From positions 1 to 64,000 of the forward strand of contig NZ_CP106794.1 in NCBI RefSeq assembly GCF_025642135.1: a stretch of DNA of 64,000 nt, in the 5' to 3' direction. Positions 35,409 to 43,496 of the stretch are shown here, one piece after another. Numbering within the stretch: position 1 is the first letter of the stretch; each line of letters begins with the position of its first letter. Under the pieces are notes generated by a model, which had not been told where the DNA came from, did not search any database, and saw nothing but the letters and a program-made list of their open reading frames with translations. This DNA comes from Streptomyces cynarae (GTDB taxonomy: Bacteria; Actinomycetota; Actinomycetes; Streptomycetales; Streptomycetaceae). A program made the translations under genes and the position numbers.

Positions 35409-36209
35409 ATGCAAGATCAAATTGCGCTGCCCGACGAGACGCAGCAGCCCGGCAGCGCCCCGGCGACCAAGCGCGTCAAGCGCAGGAACGTCGAGCAACT
35501 GGCCGCCGATCGCGCCCTGTACGAACGCCTGCGAGAGCAGAAGTTCGTGGGCAACGAGATGGAACTGCTGCGTCAGGACCTGTGGGTCTACGGCTGGAAG
35601 GTCCTGCGCGCGTGGATGAGCGACGGCACGCTCGTGGAGAAGTGCGGCGAGCGGAACATCCCCATCCCCGCGCGCTGGGACGAGATCGAGACCCTGAAAC
35701 GGCATCGCGACTCCCGTGACGAGGTCGCCCACGACGCCGTCCAGAACGCCGTGAAGACCTTCACCGAGGACATCCTCCCGGCCGGCCACTGGGACCCCGA
35801 CAAGGGCGCCTGCATGCGCACCTACTTCACCGTGGCCTGCATGTTCGCCTTCCGTGACACGTTCAAGAAGTGGGCCAGCAGGCACCGCCGCCACCTCGCC
35901 ATGACCGCGAACGCGGTCCTCGACGGCGACCGCCTCGGGCGGGACCTCCCGCCAGACGAGTCCGTGATCTACCGGTGGACCGTCCAGCGGATCCTCCAGG
36001 ACGCCAAATGGGAGGCCCGCGCGATCTGCAGCCTCATCTACCAGCAGAAGTTGACCCAGAAGGAGATCGCCGACGAGCTGGGCATGACGTCCCGGGCCGT
36101 CGAGGGACACATGCGCCGGCTGCGTACGCACGCCAAGACTCTGGTCGCCCGCGGAGAGATCGATGCCCTATACGGCCGCATCGCCACGGCGAAGGCGAGC
36201 GGTCGATGA
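35409..36209 (+). CDS. Sigma-70-like protein
   Basis: The protein has 266 residues from the ATG at 35409. A basic N-terminus precedes a region-2-like part (EVAHDAVQNAVKTFTEDILP, then MRTYFTVACMFAFRDTFKKW). A region-4 HTH follows near 210-245 (LIYQQKLTQKEIADELGMTS, then RAVEGHMRRLRTHAKTLVAR). It is longer than the sigma-like gene at 33.3 kb, but has the same layout and the same following small membrane gene. No clear Shine-Dalgarno is visible. Its stop overlaps the next start (ATGA). Confidence 0.65.
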   Translation: MQDQIALPDETQQPGSAPATKRVKRRNVEQLAADRALYERLREQKFVGNEMELLRQDLWVYGWKVLRAWMSDGTLVEKCGERNIPIPARWDEIETLKRHRDSRDEVAHDAVQNAVKTFTEDILPAGHWDPDKGACMRTYFTVACMFAFRDTFKKWASRHRRHLAMTANAVLDGDRLGRDLPPDESVIYRWTVQRILQDAKWEARAICSLIYQQKLTQKEIADELGMTSRAVEGHMRRLRTHAKTLVARGEIDALYGRIATAKASGR

Positions 36210-36550
36210 ACAACAACAGGACCAGCCAAGACTCCGACCCGCATTCCCCGGTGCAGAGGCCGTTCTCGGCACGAGGGAACGGCGCGGGTCGACGCGTCAC
36301 AGGAGGGGTGGTCGGCGCGGGAACCATGGTTACAGCCCTCAAGATGGCGGACGCCCCCTGGTGGGTGGTGGCCATCGCGTTGGCCCTCGGTATCGCGGTG
36401 TCCGCCCTGCTCATGTTGGCCCAGTCCCTCATGCCCGACGAGTCCGAGCACAAGCGCGACGTGCTGCTGGCATGGATGCGCCACCGCGAGCGTCAGGCCC
36501 GCGGCCGCGTACCGAATCAACGCCGGCGCACGGCTCGGTCACGCCAGTGA
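36206..36550 (+). CDS. Small membrane protein coupled to the sigma-like gene
   Basis: The protein has 114 residues. The ATG at 36206 overlaps the sigma-like stop by four bases, implying coupled translation. A polar N-terminus of 50 residues is followed by a hydrophobic segment at about 51-75 (APWWVVAIALALGIAVSALL MLAQ) and a basic tail (WMRHRERQARGRVPNQRRRT). A tethered regulator of the sigma protein is a reasonable guess from coupling alone. Confidence 0.6.
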   Translation: MNNNRTSQDSDPHSPVQRPFSARGNGAGRRVTGGVVGAGTMVTALKMADAPWWVVAIALALGIAVSALLMLAQSLMPDESEHKRDVLLAWMRHRERQARGRVPNQRRRTARSRQ

Positions 36551-36573
36551 CTGCCGGCGCGGCGGAACTCGTC

Positions 36574-36625
36574 CGTCCTCCCCGCACGCCTTCCCCATGT
36601 CTGAGGCGGGCGTGCGGGGAGGACG
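36574..36625 (+). terminator. 17-bp hairpin terminator
   Basis: A perfect 17-bp inverted repeat (arms 36574-36590 and 36609-36625) with an 18-base loop, 24 bases after the stop of the sigma/membrane gene pair. Confidence 0.8.
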
Positions 36626-37010
36626 AGGCCATCCGCCGGGCCGGCAGGCGGCACTGTTACCGGTATACGCGAGGACCCCAGTGCGGCGCTCTGGGGTCCG
36701 GAGACGTGAGCGATGGCGACCATGCGCATGCGCAGCGTGCAACAACCGATCCGCAACCGCGTCAAACGCTGACCACCGGCCCGGGCAGACCTGCGACGCG
36801 TGCGCCGATTGCTGGTCCGGCTGACACTGTGTCGGCGAGAGCGGCGGCTACCGGCAACTCCACGACACCAGGCTCCGACCGTAGTGAGGCCCGCGCATTG
36901 GGACGCAGAGCCGTCGAGGGCGACTCGTGCCGCATCAGACAACGTTCGCCTCGTTGTGACGCGCCGTCCGGGTACAGGACCGGACGACGCGCGTCGGCAA
37001 TGCTGTCCTG
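36626..37010. other. Intergenic region
   Basis: About 385 bases between the terminator and the IS630 remnant. I see no supported gene and no clear regulatory signal. Confidence 0.3.
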
Positions 37011-37386
37011 GTGGCTGAACGGGTGCGGGTGCGGGAGATCGACGACGATGAGGGCCGGAGGCTGCTGCGGATCATCCGCCGGGGTACCGGGTCGGTGGTG
37101 ACCTGGCGGCGCGCCCAGATGGTGCTGCTGTCCGCGCAGGGTATGCCTGTCGACAAGATCGCGACGGTGACGTTCGCCAGCCCGGACGGGGTCCGCGACG
37201 AACTCCTCATGGCTGAACCGGATCGAAGCCCAGTTCACCGCCCTGCGCTACTTCACGCTCGACGGCACCAACCACGCCAGCCACAAGGTGCAGGGCAGCA
37301 TGATCCGCCGCTACATCATCTGGCGGAACAAACACGCCCAGGACGAGCGCCTACGCGCGGTCGTGAACAGGGCGAACGTCGCCTGA
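37011..37386 (+). pseudogene. IS630-family transposase with internal deletion
   Basis: The start encodes the IS630 N-terminal HTH region (VRVREIDDDEGRRLLRIIRR, then SVVTWRRAQMVLLSAQGMPV). At about 37200 it jumps, in another frame, to the family C-terminus (SSWLNRIEAQFTALRYFTLD, then KVQGSMIRRYIIWRNKHAQD) and a stop at 37386. The central part with the first catalytic residues is missing, so it is inactive. Confidence 0.8.
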
Positions 37387-38136
37387 GGCGGCCGCACCCC
37401 GGCGGAACAAGGCGGTCCATAGGAACGTCACACCGAACAGTGCTGACTCAGGGGGCTCCTCCCGCATCCGGCGCAGTTCCACCTCCACCAGGTCGGAGAA
37501 GATCCAGCGCAGCGATTCGGGGGTGTAGGCGAGGCCGCCCTGCAACTCGCGTTTACGGTAAAGGTCCGTATCCGTGAGTTCCGACCCCATTCCCCCCTCG
37601 CCGGCGGCGAAGCTGGTGAGGGCGAGGTGGCCGCCAGGAGCGAGGACCCGGTCGAGGAGGGCCAGGTAGCTGATCCGGCGGTGCGGCGGCAGGTGGTGGA
37701 AGCACCCTGAGTCGACGACCAGGTCGTACGGGCCGCTCAACTCGGCAGCGGGAAGCGCGAAAGCGTCGCCGCACAGGAAGCGGACGTCGACTCCAGCCTC
37801 CTGAGCCCGGTCCTCGCCCCAGGCGACTGCCATCGGGGAGAGGTCGACGGCGTCCACCTGGAAGCCGCGCGCAGCGAGGTAGAGCGCGTTGCGGCCTGGG
37901 CCGCATCCCAGGTCCAGGGCCCGGCCGGGAGCGATCAGGCCCTGGTCAAGGTAGGCGGCCAGGTTCTCGTCCGGCTTCGACACGAAGAACGGGACCGGCC
38001 TTGACCGGTCGGCATAGAAGCGGTCCCAGAAGTCCTTACCGTCGCCCGTTGCCAAGCGGCCGGCCTCGGATTCAGATGCGAAGAGCCCGTCCAAGAGCGC
38101 GAGAACGTCCTCGACGGTGCGTACGGTCCGGTCCAT
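37351..38136 (-). CDS. SAM-dependent methyltransferase
   Basis: The protein has 261 residues from the ATG at 38136, with AAAGGGGGG upstream. It is a class I Rossmann methyltransferase: motif I LDLGCGPGRNALYLAARGF (about residues 94-112), the acidic residue ending the second strand in VDAVDLSP, YDLVVDSGCFHHLPP (motif IV) and LAPGGHLALTSF. The substrate is unknown; related proteins act on small molecules or metalloids such as tellurite or thiopurine. The last dozen codons lie over the end of the IS630 remnant, so the natural C-terminus has probably been replaced. Confidence 0.8.
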   Translation of the reverse strand: MDRTVRTVEDVLALLDGLFASESEAGRLATGDGKDFWDRFYADRSRPVPFFVSKPDENLAAYLDQGLIAPGRALDLGCGPGRNALYLAARGFQVDAVDLSPMAVAWGEDRAQEAGVDVRFLCGDAFALPAAELSGPYDLVVDSGCFHHLPPHRRISYLALLDRVLAPGGHLALTSFAAGEGGMGSELTDTDLYRKRELQGGLAYTPESLRWIFSDLVEVELRRMREEPPESALFGVTFLWTALFRRGAAASGDVRPVHDRA

Positions 38137-38485
38137 CCGGCCCCCCTTTCGACCGATGTCGATCATAGGGGCGAGGAAGACAAAAGACCAGGTCAGACGG
38201 TGTATAGCGATGGCTGGAACGGGCTGCTGCAGGGCTCCGGAAGCCACCGGCGAACAACCCACTCCAGACCCCGACTCCGCGTCCGCCCAGCCTGTCGTCT
38301 GAGGCCAGAATGGGGCCATCCTCGGCTACTGCTGGGAAACCATTTCGACGAGGGGCCTCCGAAATTAGGGCTCAGCAGGAACTCAACCTGCTCACGCCGG
38401 CGCGCCGATGACAGGCCAAGGCCAGTGCTCAGGTGCATCAGCCTTCGCCATCTCGTCACCACGGCCTTCAGCGAACTCTGGAACG
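38137..38485. other. Intergenic region
   Basis: About 350 bases between the methyltransferase start and the end of the HAD gene. Open frames here look like shadow frames. No gene, hairpin or promoter is recognised. Confidence 0.3.
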
Positions 38486-39031
38486 TCACAACGATGAGCC
38501 GGTCCCAGGAACGCGGCTCGGTATAACCGCACGGAGCCAACCGGCGAGTGCGCAGAAGTCGGCGTCTACGAGGCCCTTGGCCGGGTCGACGCGATGAAGA
38601 AGCGACGGCCCAGGATGTTGGGCAGCGACCCAGAAGCGGTCCATGCCGCTGATCTCGTCGTCGACCCAGATGAACGGTCGGCCATTGGCCCACTCGACGA
38701 GGCGGCGGGTCTTCCAGTGCAGGCCGCGCGGACTGCCCTCGGCGCAGGCGTCCGGCCACTCCACGACGGGCAGCTTCGGCAGTCCGATGCGTGGGGCGAC
38801 GACCTCGTTTGCCTCCTCCATCCAGGTCGAGGCCCACACGAGATGACAGCCCAGGGCCATAAGGCGCGGCCCAAGACCGGCATCAAGCCGCCCAAGCAGC
38901 GGGTTCCCCTCATCGAGAGACACCTCCGAGCCGGAAGCAGGACCCTGCAGGCGACTGGATGACGACCCGAACGGAATGAGCGGGCCGTCCACGTCGAGGA
39001 AGAGGATGGGGCGCTCCGCTGCGCTTGTCAC
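38486..39031 (-). CDS. HAD-domain protein
   Basis: The protein has 181 residues from the GTG at 39031 (VTSAAERPILFLDVDGPLIP). LFLDVDGPL is HAD motif I, with both Asp present. HLVWASTWMEEANEVVAPRI carries motif II (the Thr), and PFIWVDDEISGMDRFW gives the acidic motif IV. This matches Streptomyces proteins annotated as HAD domain-containing, of unknown substrate. The frame continues upstream, but that part is low-quality sequence. Confidence 0.7.
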   Translation of the reverse strand: MTSAAERPILFLDVDGPLIPFGSSSSRLQGPASGSEVSLDEGNPLLGRLDAGLGPRLMALGCHLVWASTWMEEANEVVAPRIGLPKLPVVEWPDACAEGSPRGLHWKTRRLVEWANGRPFIWVDDEISGMDRFWVAAQHPGPSLLHRVDPAKGLVDADFCALAGWLRAVIPSRVPGTGSSL

Positions 39032-39182
39032 GCCCGCACAATAACCCGGTATGGCGGAGCACTGACCCCCTCTGCCGTCGGCTTCGCACTGCTCCGCAAG
39101 CGGGTCCTCCTCGCCCAACGACCGATGTCAGTGACTCCAGGCAATCTGCCTTCGTCCAAGACAGCCATACCAGGAGCCATGC

Positions 39183-39599
39183 ATGGGAACGTGGGGGACC
39201 GGCCCGTTCGACAGCGATGTCGCCGCAGACTTCGTCGACGAACTTGAGGGGCTCACCCACCTGCAGCTCATCAACGTGCTTGAGCGGGCATTCCAGCGAG
39301 TCGCCAGCTCGGGAGCACGCGTCGATGGCGGAGACGGCGCCGAAGCCATCGCCGCTGGTGCGGTCGTCGCCAGCACTCTCCAGGACAGTCCCATCGTGAT
39401 CGACTCCGATGAGGGTCCGAGGGAACCGCTGCTCAAACTGCCGGCATCGTTCCGTGCGTCGGCCGGACTGGCACTGAACCGGGTACTCCAGGACGGGGCA
39501 GAAGTGGCGATGCGCTGGGTCGACAGTGCCGACGCCGACCGGTGGCGCCAGGGTGTGCAACAGATCCTCCAGGCACTCAAAGCACCCACTGATCACTAG
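39183..39599 (+). CDS. DUF4259 family protein
   Basis: The protein has 138 residues from the ATG at 39183. The N-terminal MGTWGTGPFDSDVAADFVDE is the DUF4259 signature. The rest is helical (LQLINVLERAFQRVASSGAR, then LNRVLQDGAEVAMRWVDSAD). The family has normal length here and no assigned function. It is transcribed alone, divergent from the HAD gene. Confidence 0.85.
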   Translation: MGTWGTGPFDSDVAADFVDELEGLTHLQLINVLERAFQRVASSGARVDGGDGAEAIAAGAVVASTLQDSPIVIDSDEGPREPLLKLPASFRASAGLALNRVLQDGAEVAMRWVDSADADRWRQGVQQILQALKAPTDH

Positions 39600-39773
39600 T
39601 CGGGACGGGGTCACGGAAAGGGGAGCCAGAACCACGACTCGTGAAGGAAACCACCCCGCCGAATCGTGAGCCGCATCCCCGGAGCTCCAAGTGCCTGTAG
39701 GGGCCGTTGTGCTGTAGTTTGTCGCCTGGCCGCGCGCCAGGGGGGTGCCCGGCTTGTTCATTGGGGGGATCCG

Positions 39774-40223
39774 ATGACTCGTATGCGTACCGTTCTGCCT
39801 GTCCTGGTGGCCGCCGGGTGCGCCGCCGTGGTGCTGCCGTCCCAGGCGCAGGCGGCGAGCGCTATCCAGATCTACAAGATCTACTACAACAGCCCCGGCG
39901 CCGACCGCGGCGGCAACACCAGCCTCAACGCCGAGTACGTCGAGGTGAAGAACACCGGCCGTTCCGCGATCGAGCTGCGGGGCTACAAGGTCAAGGACGC
40001 GTCCAATCACTGGTACACCTTCCCGGCGTACAAGATCGGCGCGGGAAAGACCGTGAAGGTCCACACCGGCAAGGGCACCACGAGCGCCGGCAACCTGTAC
40101 CAGGGACGCTCCTGGTACGTGTGGAACAACGACAAGGACACCGCCACCCTGTACAAGTCGGGCGGGGCCTTCGCCGACTCGTGCTCATACAACAACAGCC
40201 GCGTCGACTACAAGATGTGCTGA
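39774..40223 (+). CDS. Secreted lamin-tail-domain (LTD) protein
   Basis: The protein has 149 residues from the ATG at 39774, preceded by TTGGGGGGA. There is a Sec signal peptide (MTRMRTVLPVLVAAGCAAVV, then LPSQAQA) with likely cleavage after QAQA. The mature part is a single LTD beta-sandwich: YKIYYNSPGADRGGNTSLNA, EYVEVKNTGRSAIELRGYKV, HWYTFPAYKIGAGKTVKVHT, RSWYVWNNDKDTATLYKSGG. Two Cys near the end (DSCSYNN and YKMC) may pair outside the cell. The family is common among secreted Streptomyces proteins; partner unknown. Confidence 0.85.
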   Translation: MTRMRTVLPVLVAAGCAAVVLPSQAQAASAIQIYKIYYNSPGADRGGNTSLNAEYVEVKNTGRSAIELRGYKVKDASNHWYTFPAYKIGAGKTVKVHTGKGTTSAGNLYQGRSWYVWNNDKDTATLYKSGGAFADSCSYNNSRVDYKMC

Positions 40224-40291
40224 CCGGCCGCCAGTGATGGAAGCACCCTCGCTGCCTGCCTCTTTCGGGCATCGAGGGCTTGCACACCTGT

Positions 40292-40312
40292 ACGGCCCGC
40301 TCAGTGGGCCGT
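40292..40312 (+). terminator. 7-bp ACGGCCC hairpin
   Basis: ACGGCCC, a 7-base loop and GGGCCGT, about 70 bases after the LTD gene stop. A modest terminator candidate. Confidence 0.45.
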
Positions 40313-40476
40313 GACCAGAAGCCGCTGCCTTTCCTCCAGCTCCCGCAGCAGGCCGACGGCTCCGCTCTGTGGATGTCTGGCTTTGTCACTGAGGGTGGGA
40401 GTTGTTCCGACGTGACTGTGGGAGTCTGCTGTGTCGGCTTGTTTCGACGTCTGCAGGGGTCTTGCTGTGGGAGCGT

Positions 40477-40548
40477 GGAATCATCCAGACCGGCACCGAG
40501 TCCTACCGACTCGCCCACACCCGCGCACAACCCGAACGGGCCAGCTGA
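40477..40548 (+). pseudogene. IstB C-terminal remnant, second copy
   Basis: The frame reads GIIQTGTESYRLAHTRAQPE, then RAS and a stop, the last 23 residues of an IstB-type IS21 helper ATPase. It corresponds to LIETGTESYRLARTKAN at 24.5 kb. Nothing of the rest of the element remains. Confidence 0.6.
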
Positions 40549-40581
40549 CCTGGGCTGGGCAAGCCCAGACCGTTGGTAGTT

Positions 40582-41226
40582 CTAGGCCAGAGAGCCGGTT
40601 GACAACAGTCCGGCCGCCTGCAGATAGGCGGCCGTGTCCGTGTGGGTGTCGAAGAACAGATCCGCAGGACGCAGGCCGTGCCGGTCATGCGTCGAGGTGA
40701 ACCCGGCGACCCGGCACCCCGCTGCCTTCCCTGCAGCCACCCCGGCCGGCGCGTCCTCCACGACCAGACACGCCGACGGATCCAGGCCGAGAGCGGCGGC
40801 CGCCTTCAGATAGCACTCGGGCGCAGGCTTGGCCTGCACCACATCGCCCCCATAGACCTGAACCCGCGGCAGGGGAAGGCCAGCCGCCGCGAACCTGGCA
40901 TGCACGGATCCCCGGTCGCCCGAGGTCACGATGGCCCAAGCATCCACGGGCAGTCCCAACAACAACTCGACGGCGCCGTCGACTGCCGGAAAGGCATCCT
41001 GTTGCTGATCCAGGAGCTGGTCGAGTACCAAGCGCTCCTGGGACGGATCCAGTTCCGGCGCTGCCAGCCTCACCGTGTCTTCCGGACGCCGACCAAAGGT
41101 CAACGGCCAAACCGCATCGGCGTCCAGGCCCCGCAGCCGCGCCCAGGCCTCCCACACACGCCGATGCGCCTCAGTCGAGTCGAGCAGGACCCCGTCCACG
41201 TCAAACAGCACCGCACCGAGCGTCAT
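40582..41226 (-). CDS. HAD-superfamily phosphatase/phosphoglucomutase-like
   Basis: The protein has about 214 residues from the ATG at 41226, preferred over 41229 because GGGGGAGG then has proper spacing. HAD motif I is LFDVDGVLLDSTEAHRRVWE, motif II is AIVTSGDRGS, the Lys of motif III is in QAKPAPECYLKAA, and motif IV is CLVVEDAPAGVAAGKAAG. The alpha-helical cap follows motif I, as in subfamily I enzymes such as phosphoglycolate phosphatase, beta-phosphoglucomutase or sugar phosphatases. The substrate cannot be set from sequence. It is a single gene. Confidence 0.85.
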   Translation of the reverse strand: MTLGAVLFDVDGVLLDSTEAHRRVWEAWARLRGLDADAVWPLTFGRRPEDTVRLAAPELDPSQERLVLDQLLDQQQDAFPAVDGAVELLLGLPVDAWAIVTSGDRGSVHARFAAAGLPLPRVQVYGGDVVQAKPAPECYLKAAAALGLDPSACLVVEDAPAGVAAGKAAGCRVAGFTSTHDRHGLRPADLFFDTHTDTAAYLQAAGLLSTGSLA

Positions 41227-41527
41227 CATTCCTCCCCCTCGAACACCTCGGCTGAGGATCGTCCAAGGCCGGACGACCCGCGCAGTGACATCCAATCTCA
41301 TCGACATCGATCACGACGACTGGCCCGGATGACTCCCCAACTCGTATCGGAACGACATCCACGGCCAGTGACACAACCATGCCCCTCCGGGGACCACCTC
41401 CGGGTCGCCGCCGCCTACCCCCGCGGCTCCCTCCACGAGCGCTTTGCCGCCAGTCCCGCAGGGAGGAGGCAGCAGGCTCGGTGACGGGCTCTCCCACCAC
41501 GGTCCGCGTAACAGTCCGATGCGACTG

Positions 41528-41872
41528 CTACCGTTCCGACCTGCGGAGATTATGAGGATGAGCCCTCAAATGAGGGAGGCCTGCGTCGTCCAACCGGTGC
41601 AGGACCGCCTCGTGCAGACGGCCCCAGACCCCGGCTCTGGACCAGATCAGGAACCGTCGGTGGGCGGTGGACTTCGAGACGCCGAAGCAGGGTGGCAGGA
41701 ACCGCCAGGCACAGCCGCTGACCTGCACGTAGATGGTGGCCGCGAACAGCGTCTCATCAGGCGTGTTCGCTGTTCCGCCGTCCTGCGGCCGTGTTCGTTG
41801 CTCCGGGATCAGCGGCTTCGCGATCTCCCATAAGCCGTCCGGCACGATCCAACTCCACGTTCCCCGCCCCAT
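41528..41872 (-). pseudogene. IS5-family transposase orfA remnant
   Basis: A 114-residue frame: WIVPDGLWEIAKPLIPEQRT, then ATIYVQVSGCAWRFLPPCFG, then VSKSTAHRRFLIWSRAGVWG. This is the DUF4096-type N-terminal half. The catalytic half and both IS ends are missing, and the tail (HLRAHPHNLRRSER) is off-family. It differs from the two elements at 29.5-31.6 kb. Confidence 0.75.
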
Positions 41873-42036
41873 ACCGGGTCAACGTCCACCTCACCACGTA
41901 GGACACGGTCTAAGAATCGCCTCACGATACGCAGTCGATAGCCGGATCGGGAGACTCGATCCGCGAAACGGAGGACGGTTTCACTTCCCCTCATGATCGC
42001 CAACCCTGGCACGGGTGGGCAGAAAGGTCGGACGTC

Positions 42037-43209
42037 GTGGCAACGCTGAACGTATCCGGCAGACGGCTTTTGGACACCCTGGACCGCCTAGCCACGTTCG
42101 GGGGGCGCCCTGATGGCGGCGTGGACCGCGTGGCAGGTTCCGCCGCGGATCTGGAGGCCCGCCGTTGGATGGCGGAGCACCTTGGCTCACGTGGCCTCGA
42201 ATCGTGGAGCGATGAGGTCGGCAACCTCTTCGGTCACGTTCCCGGGGCGCACGGTCGGCGGCTCCTCGTCGGATCGCACACCGACACGGTCCCCGCTGGC
42301 GGCAGGCTCGACGGCGCGTACGGCGTGATGGCCGCGATGGAGGTGCTGACGACCTTGCACGAGCACGGGCACCCTGCCGCTCGGTTCCTGGAGATCGTGA
42401 GCTTCTGGGACGAGGAGGGCGCCCAGCCCATGTCCTCGGGCGGCATGGTCGGCTCCACGGCCCTGTGCGGAAGCCCTTACCTCGCCGCGATTGACTCCTA
42501 CCTCGAGCTGCACATCGAGCAGGGCCCCCGGATGGAGCAGGCTGGCTACGAGCTGAGCGTGGTCAACGGCATCGTCGGCGTGGACCGGCACCTCATACGT
42601 GTGGTGGGCGAGCCCAACCATGCCGGGACCACTCCGTTCCCGCTGCGCAGGGATGCTGGCCGGGCACTCGTGCGGACCGCGGCCGTGTTCCAGGACCTGC
42701 TGCGCTCCGTCCGCGACACGGTAGTGGGAAACATTGGAGCCCTCTCGCTCGAGCCCGGTGCTCCCAACGTCGTGCCGGGCGCCGCACAGATGGTGCTGGA
42801 GATCCGCGCACCACACGAGTGGTCGCTGAGCAGGTGTGCCGATCTGGTCATCGACTGCGCAACGGGCTTCGCCCGGGAGGAAGGGTGCACGGTGGAGCAC
42901 CGGATGCTGTCACACAAGCCGGTGGTCGATTTCGACGAAGGCATGCGGGCCCTGCTGGAGAAGGTGACCGTGGACGCAGGCCGTCCCGCTGGCTCCCTGT
43001 ACAGCTACGCGGGCCACGATGCGGGGGTGATGAGTGCACATGTTCCGACCGCCATGCTCTTCGTCCCGAGCAGCCGTGGCGTCAGCCACTCTCCTCGCGA
43101 GTCCACCCCCGAGCCTCTGCTGGTGCAGGGTGCCCAGGTCCTTCTCGAGGCTGTCGTCGCGCACGTCGAGAGTCGGTTCGAGGGTGATGCCGCGGGCTCG
43201 ATGGCGTAA
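42037..43209 (+). CDS. M20-family amidohydrolase (allantoate/N-carbamoyl amino acid type)
   Basis: The protein has 390 residues from a GTG at 42037, with AGAAAGG upstream. Metal-ligand and substrate motifs of the AmaB/HyuC-type M20 family are present: LLVGSHTDTVPAGGRLDGAY (His and bridging Asp), SFWDEEGAQPM (Glu), YLELHIEQGP (His), EPNHAGTTPFPLRRDAGRAL (dimer/substrate His) and YAGHDAGVMSAHVPTAMLFV (last His near the end). It probably hydrolyses an N-carbamoyl or N-acyl amino-acid-like amide, with two metals. It lies at the edge of the PKS operon and faces it, so a role in starter or tailoring chemistry is possible but unproven. Confidence 0.85.
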   Translation: MATLNVSGRRLLDTLDRLATFGGRPDGGVDRVAGSAADLEARRWMAEHLGSRGLESWSDEVGNLFGHVPGAHGRRLLVGSHTDTVPAGGRLDGAYGVMAAMEVLTTLHEHGHPAARFLEIVSFWDEEGAQPMSSGGMVGSTALCGSPYLAAIDSYLELHIEQGPRMEQAGYELSVVNGIVGVDRHLIRVVGEPNHAGTTPFPLRRDAGRALVRTAAVFQDLLRSVRDTVVGNIGALSLEPGAPNVVPGAAQMVLEIRAPHEWSLSRCADLVIDCATGFAREEGCTVEHRMLSHKPVVDFDEGMRALLEKVTVDAGRPAGSLYSYAGHDAGVMSAHVPTAMLFVPSSRGVSHSPRESTPEPLLVQGAQVLLEAVVAHVESRFEGDAAGSMA

Positions 43210-43298
43210 GACACCCGTCGGGTGGCGTCCGGCCACGCGTTGAGGTCGTGCCCCGGTTCTCGGGGAGGAACCTGAACGCATGCGCGGCGGTGCGGTAT

Positions 43299-43496
43299 TC
43301 AGCGCTGCCAGCTGTGCGGCGCCATGAAGCGCTGCGCGCGCTCGGGGCGGCGCCAGGCGGCCGGCCGCCGCAGCGATGCCGCCTGCACCGGGGCGGCCGT
43401 CCGGGCGAGCAGCACCACCGCGAGCGCGGCCACCTCCTCGGGCAGGACACGGCCCTTCACGATCCGGAGCACGTTCGTGGACCCCTCAGAAGCCAT
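43299..43496 (-). CDS. Probable acyl-CoA carboxylase epsilon subunit
   Basis: The protein has 65 residues from the ATG at 43496. It reads STNVLRIVKGRVLPEEVAAL, then AVVLLARTAA, then a Pro/Arg-rich linker, and ends PAAWRRPERAQRFMAPHSWQ. The pattern (VvrG.p.peElaAL.avl.ar, then W.r) is that of the small epsilon subunit that stabilises actinobacterial acetyl/propionyl-CoA carboxylase. The gene overlaps the phosphopantetheinyl transferase by 40 bases at the end of the PKS operon. All three acyltransferases in the operon look malonyl-specific, so boosting malonyl-CoA supply makes sense. No alpha or beta subunit gene is in the window. Confidence 0.65.
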   Translation of the reverse strand: MASEGSTNVLRIVKGRVLPEEVAALAVVLLARTAAPVQAASLRRPAAWRRPERAQRFMAPHSWQR

